Positions 16,761 through 26,129 of a stretch of 64,000 nucleotides of DNA are shown piece after piece. The notes below the pieces were generated by a model, which had not been told where the DNA came from, did not search any database, and saw nothing but the letters and a program-made list of their open reading frames with translations. The stretch spans positions 2,046,001 to 2,110,000 of the forward strand of contig NZ_CP109785.1 of the NCBI RefSeq assembly GCF_025913575.1. Direction: 5' to 3'. Position numbers and translations under genes: made by a program. How positions within the stretch are numbered: position 1 is the stretch's first letter; every line of letters starts with the position of its first letter. Origin of the DNA: Halocatena marina. Lineage in GTDB: Archaea > Halobacteriota > Halobacteria > Halobacteriales > Haloarculaceae.

Positions 16761-18374
16761 GTGACTCGTGCTCGTAACCGCCATGTGATCGTATTGGTGT
16801 GTGTGTTGTGCCTGTGTAGTGGACTTGTGAGTCCAGCGTTAGCAGCTCAGAGCGTGGGAGACAGTGGCGGGGAGGCGATCCAAGTTGCTACCAAATCTCC
16901 GATCCAAACAGCACAGAACCAACCATCATCCAACACATCGAATACATCGAATACGTCGAATACGACAAATCAAAACCAATCATCGGCTAATACACCAAAT
17001 TCATCAAACACGACAAATCAAAACCAAACCTCAGCCAATACATCTAATGCATCGAATGAAAGCGGGGTTGGTGTCGGAATTCATTCCCTCAACAAAAAAG
17101 AAGCAAATGATCTTCTGAAATCAAAGGGATCTCAATCATCTCAGAACACACAATCATCGATAAATGGACCTAGTGGTCAGACAAACGCCCAAGTGAATGA
17201 GGATAATAGTTCTGAGAATAAAAGTGCCAAAGAATATACTATAAGAGTTGGCCCCATGGAGGTCCCGATCGGCGAAGCAGTTGCTGAATCAATTCAGTTC
17301 ATCGTCGATAAAACGAGTGCGGGAATTGCATCGTTGATCAACACATTTCACGAGTACATTCTTGGTCTCCCAGCACCAGGAGAGGCGACAGATATATCAT
17401 CGTGGATGAATGCGGGAGGCTGGTGGACAGCAGTGTATGGGGTCTACGGTATCATGTCGGCGATAGCGATCGCACTGCTGACGCCCTCGTTCATGGTGGC
17501 AACAGATAAAGTCGATCGACAGGAACGACACGCATACTTCATTGAACTCAGTAAGGCCGCCTTTTTCATCTTACTGGGCATCCCAGTGATCGCGTTTTGT
17601 CTTCATCTCGGCAATTCGTTAACGCTAGCTGTTGCACCGAAAGGACTCGATTTCATAGCATCGTTAGCGGGTCTTAAGGAACTCGGGGTAGGGATTATAT
17701 TCGGATTTATCCTCCTCATGTCAAAGGGATCGCTCGTCGCAATAGGAATAATTTGTACGATGTTAATCCATATTCTGGTCTATCTCGTTGTTGCATTCTG
17801 GCCGATCTTCTGGGCCTTTCGAGTGCAGCCGCAATCCACGATGAAAGGATTCGGTCACATGGGCATTGCACTGTTCCCACTGCTCATCCTCATGAAGTTC
17901 GTTCAGGCCGGAATTCTCCGATTTCTTTTCGAAATCCCGTACGGCGGCGGCGCAGGAGCGATATTCAAATTGGTGGCGACGACCGGCGGACTCACAATCG
18001 CACTGATCGCGTTGCCGTATGCCACCGTAACGAAGCTCGTTCCTGGATCAGCAATGCTGATGGAGAACATGAACCGCAAACAGAAAGTCATCCACGAGCA
18101 CGAAGACGTTAATGTAAACGTCACACATACACAGCAAGTCAGTGACGAACACGTCGGACCGAAAAGCGAAAATCCCGACCAACCAACATCTTCCTGGGCA
18201 GCCGGGAAGAAACCGAATGGGTACCAGTCAACCACCGGACCGAGTAGCGAAAATCCAAATCCCAATTCGTTCAACAGAGGACCGAGCACGTACACAGGAG
18301 GTTCTAGTAGCGGACCAAACAGTGGTAGCGGTGGCAGAGACCAGAGCAGCGGCGGTGATAACGATGGTAAATAA
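16761..18374 (+). CDS. VirB6/TrbL-like polytopic membrane protein
   Basis: A 537-residue protein. A signal-like helix (residues ~8-30) is followed by an outward, low-complexity region rich in Asn, Ser, Thr and Gln (~55-115) with many N-x-S/T sites. After it comes a membrane domain with about six helices: around residues 218-240 (GIMSAIAIALLTPSFMV), 258-282, 300-325 and 327-350, with two more near 372-392 and 405-425. The cytoplasmic tail is hydrophilic and Ser/Gly/Asn-rich. Size, topology and position between a pilin-like gene and a VirB4-like ATPase suggest the inner-membrane channel role of VirB6/TrbL or CedA/TedA. There is no diagnostic motif, so this is inference from context. Confidence 0.6.
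   Translation: MTRARNRHVIVLVCVLCLCSGLVSPALAAQSVGDSGGEAIQVATKSPIQTAQNQPSSNTSNTSNTSNTTNQNQSSANTPNSSNTTNQNQTSANTSNASNESGVGVGIHSLNKKEANDLLKSKGSQSSQNTQSSINGPSGQTNAQVNEDNSSENKSAKEYTIRVGPMEVPIGEAVAESIQFIVDKTSAGIASLINTFHEYILGLPAPGEATDISSWMNAGGWWTAVYGVYGIMSAIAIALLTPSFMVATDKVDRQERHAYFIELSKAAFFILLGIPVIAFCLHLGNSLTLAVAPKGLDFIASLAGLKELGVGIIFGFILLMSKGSLVAIGIICTMLIHILVYLVVAFWPIFWAFRVQPQSTMKGFGHMGIALFPLLILMKFVQAGILRFLFEIPYGGGAGAIFKLVATTGGLTIALIALPYATVTKLVPGSAMLMENMNRKQKVIHEHEDVNVNVTHTQQVSDEHVGPKSENPDQPTSSWAAGKKPNGYQSTTGPSSENPNPNSFNRGPSTYTGGSSSGPNSGSGGRDQSSGGDNDGK
16930..17060 (+). repeat. Short tandem repeats encoding an Asn/Ser/Thr-rich linker
   Basis: Repeated units related to ACATCGAATAC and ACGACAAATCAAAACCAA encode SNT and TNQNQ(S/T)SANT repeats within the VirB6-like protein. 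The units vary by point changes, so the tract probably expands and contracts by slippage. Confidence 0.7.
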
Positions 18375-18512
18375 TGTGCTTTCAGTGGCGAGTCAGCAAT
18401 CGAATATTAGACATGAGTACTATGATATATCAAGAGGCAATCAAAGAATGCCATGTATTATCGAACCGCAACGCAACAAATCAGTGATGCATTCACATAT
18501 CATCGATAGACT

Positions 18513-21500
18513 ATGAGCACGGATCCATCGAATACAGAGACCACATCCACGAGAACGAGCCTAGTATTACCGTACGTCGATACCGACGTGACGATTAAAG
18601 GTGTCATCACCTTTGATAACGTTCACACGTTTGCCGTCCCGTTCGCCGCGCTGGTTGTTGCTCTTCTCGCGTGGTCGGTTGAGGCCACTGCACTTGCTTT
18701 TGTTGCGTTTCTAGTTGGTCTCATTGGATTGCCAATTGTGCTGTATCTCACATACACCAATCCATACTATCTCTCATCCCGCGAACGTCTTGAACAGTTT
18801 ATTGAGTCACGTCGCCTCCAGCAGAAATTCCCGTACGAGTACCACGAAGCGCTTGGTCGGCAGATACACGGTGTCGAGCGATTCTATCCAGACGGAACAG
18901 CGAAGATGAAAGATGGACGTCGTGTCGGTCTTATCCGAGTAACAGGAGTAAATGCCTGCCGAATAACCGATGATGAATCACAGTCCTACGTAGGTGCACT
19001 GACAAGCGGCATCGACGAACAAATAAAGGATGTGTCGTTTTCCATCTACGGCACATCAAGTGATTTCGAAACGGAGGAGCTAGTCAGGCACTACACTGAT
19101 CGCGCGAACGGAACCGACAAATGGAAGGACAAACCCCTTGCACGAACTGATCGGGCGGCACAGTACGTTCGGGAACTGCTCGTCGATGTTGCCAACTGGT
19201 TCGTCGAAGCGGAAGCTCCAAAGTGGGATGCGAACAAGTGGGGATACTACGTTGTTGTTGATGTCTCTCCGAGCGGGTCAAACACTACTCAATCGACGAA
19301 GAGATCAAATCGTTCGTGGCGGTCACGTCTCCTCCCGATGGTGGGAGATGAAGAAACCGAAACGCAAGACCGAGAAACGGAGCTACGCGCAGAGCTCGAT
19401 CAGCAGATGAGCACCGTCGAGGGAGCGCTCGCCTCCGTCGAGGGGCTCGACACCGAACGCGCAGGAGTTCTCGATCACTCAAGTGTGCTCTTGCAGTACT
19501 GGTCTGGAGAACCCGCAACGTCGCTCAGCACAGAAGTCAAGAAGGCGATGGCTGACGACGACAACCGTGTGAACGTCGGTGAAACGCCGACCGAGCGGAT
19601 GCTCACTCCGAGTAAGTTCGATGCGAAAGATGGACGCATTGAAGTCGGGGACGAACTCTGCAAAACGTTCTGTGTCATGGACTGGCCGGTTGAGCCGCCA
19701 CCGTTCTTTCTCGCCGACCTCTTCACTATGCGGAAGGCAAATATCGACGTTCGCATCCACGTCGAGCCTGAGCACAAACAGGCGGCGATCGATGAACTCG
19801 AGAAGACGTATGCAGACGTCGAATCGGAGGAGATGGAGCGAAATCGGAACATGGATGCGAGCAAGATCCAGATCCAAAACGACAAGGATGCGGTGAGGAA
19901 GATGTACCTCCTCCTCCGAAACACGACTGCACAACCGTGGAAAGTGAGTATGTACGTCACGGTTCGCGTTGGACCAACTGAGGCCTATGAGTACGCTCAG
20001 CAGACAGGGCGCGGAGGTGATGACCTCTATCTAGCGAAGATCCGAGCACTCGAAGCTGCGTGTCAGGACGTCCTCGAAGTGATGACGAGTGCTCCAGCAG
20101 GACTTGGTCCCCGTCAAGCGAGTACGAACGCCTCAGCACTCGATATGTTCGAATCCAGTTCTCCGACGGGGACCGACCTCTACCACGAGATGGGAGATAA
20201 GCCAAAACGAACACGGATGCTCGGTGGTTCGATCGGTGCGATGTTCCCGTGGTGTGGGGGTGTCATGCAAGAGCCAGGTGGACTCCGATTCGGACGAAAC
20301 AAACAGAACGGATCGGCGATTTTTGCAGATCCGTTCGAGCGTGGTGCACCGCATCTCCTCACGTTAGGGCAGACTCGGTCTGGAAAGACGTATTCCGTCG
20401 AGACCGCGCTCGCAGAGTGGTTCTGTGCAGATCCGACCCGAACGCTCATCGTCTGCGATACCGAACAAGGCTTCGAAGGACTCACGCAACTCTGTGGTGG
20501 AAAACACGTCGTCGTTGACGGCAAGCAGACGATCAACCCATTCGACATTCAGCGGCCACCGAGGAGGATTCGTGAATCGAATATCGGAGCGTCGAATCAT
20601 TTCCAGATGAAAATCGACGAAGTGACGAGTTTCTTCGCAGGAATTCTACGCGCACAGGGAATTGATCCGTCCCGGTATATTTCCACTATCGAAGACGCTG
20701 TGCAAGAAACGTACGAATCCATTGGAATCACGCGCGACCCAGAGACGCACAACAAAGAAAGCCCAACAATCTCCGACTTCGTTACTGTGCTGGAGGACAT
20801 GCTGACCAATCCCGAAGAGTTTACGTTTACCGGTCACGAGCGTGAGGCCGAGCAGCGGGTTCGTGTTGTCTCTAACCTTCTCGATAAGCTCAGCGGATTC
20901 AAAGAGGGACGGAAGTATCACCACATGGTCGGTGAGACGGACGCCAGTCTCCTTGACCGTGAGATCGACATGGCATACATCGATCTCAGTCAGTTCAATG
21001 AGGCGTCCGAAGCGGAAAAGTCGGTCATGTTGCACCTGATCTTCGGACAGGTCTACCAGAAAGTGAAGCGCACTCGAGGCGAGATCATTTTCCTCATCGA
21101 CGAGGCGCACTTCCTTCTCCACAGCGAGGAGATGATCGAGTATCTCCAAGACGCTGCACGGAGTTGGGCACGGTACGATGCAGCGCTGTGGTTCGTCACG
21201 CAATCACCGCGGGAGTTCATCGAACGCGCTCAATCAATTGGGGAAGGACAGGAGAACCAACGTCGGACCATCCTCGATCAGTGCTCGACGATTCAGACGT
21301 TCCGGACGCCACGAATCGAACCAGAACTGCTCATGGATGGGCTGGGGCAAAACCACAATCAAGCCGACTTCGTCCGGAATACAGCCGTCACAGGAAGCTC
21401 AGAAAGTCAGTATTCTGAGTGTCTTATCCACTTCCAAGATCGAGAAGGATGGTGGGAGAGCCGAATCGAGGCCAGCCCATTCGAAGATCTTGTTTGGAAC

Positions 21501-21779
21501 TACGCGGGCCGAAAGCACGGTGATTTCCATCAGTATATCGTGGACAATTGGGACGGAATATCGGCCCGCCCTGACGAAATCAAGACTGCAGACGAGAGTG
21601 AAAACGGATACGGACACGATAGCAGGCGCGGGAATAACGGCCACGACCGAGATGAGATGTCCGATGGCGACACACCGGACCCAACATCTGAGTCACAGTC
21701 TCAGAACCCCGAACAGTCATCACACGAGGACACGACAGCTACCAACGGTAGCAAGTGGGACGACCACACGATCAAGTAG
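18513..21779 (+). CDS. VirB4/TraC-type conjugation ATPase with VirB3-like N-terminus
   Basis: A 1088-residue protein. Residues ~20-80 hold two adjacent transmembrane helices with the VirB3/PrgI pattern, ending TYTNPYYLSSRE. A long middle region follows, including a charged, partly disordered insert near 250-300. The C-terminal RecA-like motor has Walker A GQTRSGKTYS (~618-627) and Walker B IIFLIDEAHFLL (~857-868), a following arginine-bearing segment ARYDAALWFVTQSPREF, and the typical VirB4/HerA order of motifs. The C-terminal tail is acidic and polar. VirB4 ATPases energise pilus assembly and DNA transfer at the membrane. The gene follows the VirB6-like gene on the same strand after 138 bases. 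No relaxase, VirD4 coupling protein or VirB11 homologue is in the window. Confidence 0.85.
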   Translation: MSTDPSNTETTSTRTSLVLPYVDTDVTIKGVITFDNVHTFAVPFAALVVALLAWSVEATALAFVAFLVGLIGLPIVLYLTYTNPYYLSSRERLEQFIESRRLQQKFPYEYHEALGRQIHGVERFYPDGTAKMKDGRRVGLIRVTGVNACRITDDESQSYVGALTSGIDEQIKDVSFSIYGTSSDFETEELVRHYTDRANGTDKWKDKPLARTDRAAQYVRELLVDVANWFVEAEAPKWDANKWGYYVVVDVSPSGSNTTQSTKRSNRSWRSRLLPMVGDEETETQDRETELRAELDQQMSTVEGALASVEGLDTERAGVLDHSSVLLQYWSGEPATSLSTEVKKAMADDDNRVNVGETPTERMLTPSKFDAKDGRIEVGDELCKTFCVMDWPVEPPPFFLADLFTMRKANIDVRIHVEPEHKQAAIDELEKTYADVESEEMERNRNMDASKIQIQNDKDAVRKMYLLLRNTTAQPWKVSMYVTVRVGPTEAYEYAQQTGRGGDDLYLAKIRALEAACQDVLEVMTSAPAGLGPRQASTNASALDMFESSSPTGTDLYHEMGDKPKRTRMLGGSIGAMFPWCGGVMQEPGGLRFGRNKQNGSAIFADPFERGAPHLLTLGQTRSGKTYSVETALAEWFCADPTRTLIVCDTEQGFEGLTQLCGGKHVVVDGKQTINPFDIQRPPRRIRESNIGASNHFQMKIDEVTSFFAGILRAQGIDPSRYISTIEDAVQETYESIGITRDPETHNKESPTISDFVTVLEDMLTNPEEFTFTGHEREAEQRVRVVSNLLDKLSGFKEGRKYHHMVGETDASLLDREIDMAYIDLSQFNEASEAEKSVMLHLIFGQVYQKVKRTRGEIIFLIDEAHFLLHSEEMIEYLQDAARSWARYDAALWFVTQSPREFIERAQSIGEGQENQRRTILDQCSTIQTFRTPRIEPELLMDGLGQNHNQADFVRNTAVTGSSESQYSECLIHFQDREGWWESRIEASPFEDLVWNYAGRKHGDFHQYIVDNWDGISARPDEIKTADESENGYGHDSRRGNNGHDRDEMSDGDTPDPTSESQSQNPEQSSHEDTTATNGSKWDDHTIK

Positions 21780-21942
21780 CCAAGTAATTAGCGTCTCCTC
21801 ACGTGCTTCATTCACACTTTGTGGAACGGTCAGCCTGCCGTTGCTTCCAGCATTCGTCTGATTGATTTGGTGAATGCGATAACTGACCTAACCTCACTTG
21901 AAATCTCTCACTGATAGCACTCTGTCTCGAATCGATCGACAC

Positions 21943-23520
21943 CTACTCGATTCGAATTTCTACGAGACTCAGTTCATCGCTCGGGATAGTGGCTTGGAGA
22001 ACATCGTGAATCTCTGTCCACGAATCAGGTCGATAGGCATCGATACCAAAGCTCTCGGCATACGCGACGAAATCGGGATTCGTCAAACGCGTTCCAAACG
22101 ACTCACCAGTGTGATCTCGCTGTTTCTCCGAAATGAGCCCATAATCATTGTCATTAAAGATGATCACGGTGAATCCAAGATCCAGCCGAGTCGCTGTTTC
22201 GAGTTCCGCGCTGTTCATCATGAATCCACCATCGCCGGTCACAGCGACAATCTGCTCATCAACAGCAAGGTCGGCAGCGATTGCACCAGGGACAGCGATT
22301 CCCATGCTCGCTAATCCGTTCGAGATAAGGCAGGTGTTCGGTTCGTACGTAGGGTAGCTCTGTGCAATGGCCATCTTGTGGCTGCCGACATCGGAGATGA
22401 GTACGTCCGTGTCGTCCATCACGTCCCTGAGATACGGGAGCGTATTCCGGACGGTTACCGGATCATCCTCCTCAGGTCGTTGCGTCACTTCCTCGATGAT
22501 TGATTCTCGGAGCTTGTTGTACCAGTTCGTATCTGCGGTGGCGATGGCTTCAGAACTCAGTGCCCGGAGCCCGGCCGAGATATCACAGACGATCTCGACT
22601 TCCGGATTGTAGTGTTCGTACACTTCGGCAGGTTCGAAGTCGAGATGTACGATGCGCGTGTTTAGATCCGGATTCCACCGCTCGGGATCGTGCTCTGCGA
22701 TGTCATAGCCAACTGCAAGCACTGTATCAGCACTCTCGATCACACGCTTTGTCTGATTGCGAGAACCCGAATCGAGCGTCATCAACGAGTGGTCGTCTGC
22801 ATCGGAAACTGCACCCTTTCCCATGTACGTTGCAATAACTGGCATCTCTGTCTCGCCGATGAACGACCGCAACTGTTCTGCAGAACGTGTTCGGACGGCC
22901 CCATTTCCTGCAAGAATCACTGGTTTTTCTGCATCAGAGAGTATCGATCCAGCCATCTCGACTGCCGTTGCATCTGGACTCGGTCGACGAACTCTCTTCC
23001 GTGATTCGAGCGGCTGTGTCCCCGTCACACTCGCCGCAATATCCTCTGGAATCTCGATGTGGGTTGCGCCGGGCTTTTCGAATTCGGCGAGCTTAAACGC
23101 CTTTCTGACGGCTTCGTTGATGGTATCTGGATCGTCAATCTGTGTGTTCCACTTGGTAATCGGCTCGAAAATACTGACAATATCCAGCGATTGATGGCTC
23201 TCTTTATGCATCCGTTCGAGATTCCCCTGACCCGTGATAGCCACGACAGGAGATTTATCGAGATGTGCATCGGCGACTCCCGTGAGGAGGTTCGTCGCTC
23301 CGGGTCCAAGCGTGGAGAGACAGACGCCAGCCTCACCGGTGAGCCGGCCGTGGACATCGGCCATGAACGCTGCACCTTGCTCGTGACGAACGGGAATGAA
23401 CTCAATCGAGGAATTCGACAACGAGAACAACACATCCTCCAGTTCCTCTCCCGGAAGTCCAAAAACGCGCTCGACGTCCTCGATTTTCAGACACTCGACG
23501 AGTAGATCCGATGCCTGCAT
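21943..23520 (-). CDS. Thiamine-diphosphate enzyme, acetolactate synthase large-subunit family
   Basis: A 525-residue enzyme with the three domains of the family. The N-terminal pyrimidine-binding domain has VFGLPGEE and the cofactor-activating Glu in RHEQGAAFMAD (residues ~48-58). The central domain contains PVILAGNGAVR. The C-terminal domain carries the diphosphate motif GDGGFMMNSAELETATRLDL followed by NDNDYG (about residue 435 on). Acetolactate synthase joins two pyruvates for branched-chain amino acids or acetoin. No regulatory small subunit is adjacent, so a catabolic enzyme or another member (pyruvate oxidase-like, for example) remains possible. The start at 23520 (MQASDLLVE) fits the family better than the longer frame. 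Confidence 0.82.
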   Translation of the reverse strand: MQASDLLVECLKIEDVERVFGLPGEELEDVLFSLSNSSIEFIPVRHEQGAAFMADVHGRLTGEAGVCLSTLGPGATNLLTGVADAHLDKSPVVAITGQGNLERMHKESHQSLDIVSIFEPITKWNTQIDDPDTINEAVRKAFKLAEFEKPGATHIEIPEDIAASVTGTQPLESRKRVRRPSPDATAVEMAGSILSDAEKPVILAGNGAVRTRSAEQLRSFIGETEMPVIATYMGKGAVSDADDHSLMTLDSGSRNQTKRVIESADTVLAVGYDIAEHDPERWNPDLNTRIVHLDFEPAEVYEHYNPEVEIVCDISAGLRALSSEAIATADTNWYNKLRESIIEEVTQRPEEDDPVTVRNTLPYLRDVMDDTDVLISDVGSHKMAIAQSYPTYEPNTCLISNGLASMGIAVPGAIAADLAVDEQIVAVTGDGGFMMNSAELETATRLDLGFTVIIFNDNDYGLISEKQRDHTGESFGTRLTNPDFVAYAESFGIDAYRPDSWTEIHDVLQATIPSDELSLVEIRIE

Positions 23521-23975
23521 GGTGTAGGTGTCTCGGGCAATGCACATCAATCAGGTGGGACAACAGTTCACGTACTATTTGTGCGTCGACGCACGCGTTG
23601 CTGGTCGGTCGAAGCGTACAGCGTGGCCTTCACTCGGCGGTATACGTATTGGTCATCCAGCTACGGGCATCGCTGGTCTGCATCGAGAGATGGTGTGCGG
23701 CCCGAGATCGTCTGTGAGCGTGATCACCGCATTCTGGCCATCATCTAGAAAAAACGCTCATCGAGATCCATCGTCCGAACATCGAACGCAGAATGCCGGT
23801 CGAGTACGGCTTGCGCTGCCATCTGGAAGCATCCGAATACGCTGCTGTCTCTCGGAGTTCATCGACCACCTACTCGGGAAGTACGACCGTGTGAACGTCG
23901 AGAAAATACACTCGGTCGTGGACAAACAGTTACCCTTTCTGGCTTCTGTCGTTGTTAGAATGGAGAATCAGCCCG
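23521..23975. other. Intergenic region with possible decayed coding fragments
   Basis: 455 bases between secY and the acetolactate synthase-like gene. On the minus strand, two short pieces look like haloarchaeal protein but are in different frames: roughly 23834-23760 (MAAQAVLDRHSAFDVRTMD) and 23757-23660 (LDDGQNAVITLTDDLGPHTI). They may be remnants of one gene. A plus-strand frame over 23528-23998 has no coding composition overall. No promoter was pinned down. Confidence 0.35.
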
Positions 23976-25430
23976 TCAGCCGAACATGTCTCGCATGATG
24001 GGATGCATTTCCATGAGTTGCTCTTCGGCGATCTCTTCGTACAGCTTGTACGTGATTGAAACCGTCAGCAACAGCCCAGTTCCCGAGACCTGCCCGATGG
24101 TTCCCAGCATATTCGCACCGACGGCTAGCAGGCCGACGAGCGCGCCACCGATCACTGTGACCTGTGGAATGTAGCGTTCGAGCACCTTCTCCATCACACC
24201 CGGATTACGTCGGAAGCCAGGGATCTGCATCCCCGAATCCTGAATCTGTTTGGCGGTCTCTTTGGGACCCATCCCCGTGGTTTCTACCCAGAACATCGCA
24301 AAGATCGCCCCACCGATCACCATGAACGTGAGGTCAATCGCGATCCGAATCGTGACATCGAAAGGCTGGGTCGAAAGCTCCGACAGCCAATTGGTCGAGT
24401 TGATCGGCGCGAGATAGTAAAACAACCCGCTCGTTGGCTGTCCCCTGTTGTAAACGCCCAGCCACGCAGGCATCCCGCCACCCAGTTGGGAGTTAAGAAT
24501 GCGGCCGAAGAACTGGATGTTGGCCTGCAGCGCCCGTACGAGAATCATTGGGAGAACACTCGCGTAGATGAGCTTCACCGGGAAGCGCCCGCGTGCGCCC
24601 TTGACCTTCGCGTGGCTCAGTGGAATCTCTACGCGGACGCTCTCCGCGTAGACAACGACTCCGAAGATCAACAGCGTCGTCAGCAGCGCTAGTATTTGGC
24701 CCTGTCCGAGGAAGATGGCCTGGAGGCCACTAGCAGACAACGGTGGGCCAATCGAGAGCTGTCCAGTGAGGATTTGTGCCCACGCGACGAAAAATCCAAG
24801 TTGACCACCATCGGAGAGTCCTCCCCACTGGATGAATCCGCCGATGAGCTGCTGGCTGACCCCCGCAACGATGAACAGGCCAATACCACTCCCGACGCCC
24901 CACTTACTGATGACCTCATCCATGAACAGCACGAGGATGCCGCCAACGAACAGCTGCGCGAAGATGATCCACTTCACACCAAGTAACCCCACGCCCAACT
25001 GCTGGGCAACTGCTTCGTTAGCCGGGAGCAACCCACCGACAAACACCATCGGCAGGCCAGTCAAGCAGATCATCACCACTACCAGTAGCTTCTGGAGACC
25101 CTGATAGAGCGCCTGATCGCGCGGGTTCGACGTATCGAGCCCAAGTAGATCTGCACCACCCAACAGCTGCAACACAATGCTCGCGGTGACGATCGGTCCA
25201 ATGCCCAAGTGTAGCACTGATCCTTGTTGGCCCGCGAGGATCGAGCGGAACTGCCCGAACACATCGGTCCCTGGATCGGCACCGTACAGGAAAACGTTCG
25301 TAAGGAAAAAATACAGCACAAGTACGCCCGCGGTCCAGCCCAGCTTGCGTCGGAATGGGACGTGACCCTCCGGACGCGCGACCGTCGGCATCCGCGTGAG
25401 TACCGGCGCGGCGGTCTCCTTCCAAGTCAT
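23976..25430 (-). CDS. secY: Preprotein translocase subunit SecY
   Basis: A 484-residue integral membrane protein with ten hydrophobic segments and the typical N-terminus (PFRRKLGWTAGVLVLYFFLTN). The plug region appears as LHLGIGPIVTASIVLQLL after residue ~75. Also visible are the SKWGVGSGIGLFI segment and the conserved cytoplasmic C-terminal loop with MQIPGFRRNP. It forms the protein-conducting channel with SecE and Sec61-beta. In archaea secY is normally the last gene of the spc operon, exactly its place here, about 210 bases downstream of uL15. The spacing leaves room for its own promoter. Confidence 0.97.
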   Translation of the reverse strand: MTWKETAAPVLTRMPTVARPEGHVPFRRKLGWTAGVLVLYFFLTNVFLYGADPGTDVFGQFRSILAGQQGSVLHLGIGPIVTASIVLQLLGGADLLGLDTSNPRDQALYQGLQKLLVVVMICLTGLPMVFVGGLLPANEAVAQQLGVGLLGVKWIIFAQLFVGGILVLFMDEVISKWGVGSGIGLFIVAGVSQQLIGGFIQWGGLSDGGQLGFFVAWAQILTGQLSIGPPLSASGLQAIFLGQGQILALLTTLLIFGVVVYAESVRVEIPLSHAKVKGARGRFPVKLIYASVLPMILVRALQANIQFFGRILNSQLGGGMPAWLGVYNRGQPTSGLFYYLAPINSTNWLSELSTQPFDVTIRIAIDLTFMVIGGAIFAMFWVETTGMGPKETAKQIQDSGMQIPGFRRNPGVMEKVLERYIPQVTVIGGALVGLLAVGANMLGTIGQVSGTGLLLTVSITYKLYEEIAEEQLMEMHPIMRDMFG

Positions 25431-25640
25431 TCTATAGTGCCGTTAGCGTAGTTCGTTTGTAGTTCCTTCGATAGCGCATAGAAGAGCCTCGGTACTAGCC
25501 AGTCAACGAACAAGTTGATCCATAACACAACCCGCACATAACCAAATAACATGTTTAATATTAACTTCTATCTCAAGAATTAAATGACGAATATTGAATG
25601 TGTACGAGATGGCGAATACGCAGCCAACGTGTACGTGTTA

Positions 25641-26129
25641 TTATTCGTCTTCGTCTTCTTCAGCCGTCTCGTCGGCTTCGCGTTCTTCCCCGAGTTCCGT
25701 AAGGATTGCACTGCCACCCTCGTTTTCGATCTGTTCGACCGCGCTCTCAGAGAAGGCATCAGCCGTCACATCGAGAGACGTGTGTAGCTGGCCGCCGCCG
25801 AGAACCTTCACGACATCAACGTCGTTGGACGCATCGACGACCTCGCGGGCATCGATCGCGTAGCCATCGTCGGTCTCCTCGGCTACTCCGTCTGCTGCAT
25901 ACAGGGCGATATCTTCATCAAGCGTTCTGAGGTCGATCGTTTCGACGTTCTCCTGTACTTTTGGCGGTCGCTTGAAACCGTGCTTTCCGAGCGGTCCGTA
26001 ATTGTGGAATTCGTGTTTAGAGCGGCCTGCATTCCCCCGGCCACCGCGATGGCCGGCGCCACGGCGATTCTTGTGCGTTCCGCCGCCGTGCGTGCGAGAG
26101 CCGCGCTGTCGTCGCTTTTTACTCGTCAT
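25641..26129 (-). CDS. rpl15: Large ribosomal subunit protein uL15
   Basis: A 162-residue ribosomal protein. The basic Gly-rich N-terminus (SKKRRQRGSRTHGGGTHKNR, residues ~3-22) with GAGHRGGRGNAG is typical of uL15 and binds 23S rRNA. The rest is a globular domain that ends in an acidic haloarchaeal tail (EREADETAEEDEDE). The start overlaps the stop of uL30 by 4 bases, so it is translationally coupled within the spc operon. Confidence 0.96.
   Translation of the reverse strand: MTSKKRRQRGSRTHGGGTHKNRRGAGHRGGRGNAGRSKHEFHNYGPLGKHGFKRPPKVQENVETIDLRTLDEDIALYAADGVAEETDDGYAIDAREVVDASNDVDVVKVLGGGQLHTSLDVTADAFSESAVEQIENEGGSAILTELGEEREADETAEEDEDE

Noticed and set aside
21898..22314. 138-codon plus-strand frame near the end of the acetolactate synthase gene
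   Set aside because: Antisense to the conserved TPP-binding domain, no coding features.
23528..23998. 156-codon plus-strand frame between the acetolactate synthase gene and secY
   Set aside because: Runs into the secY 3' end, lacks acidic bias and shows no domain; only a short stretch near its end (EFIDHLLGKYDRVNVEK) looks protein-like, which is not enough.
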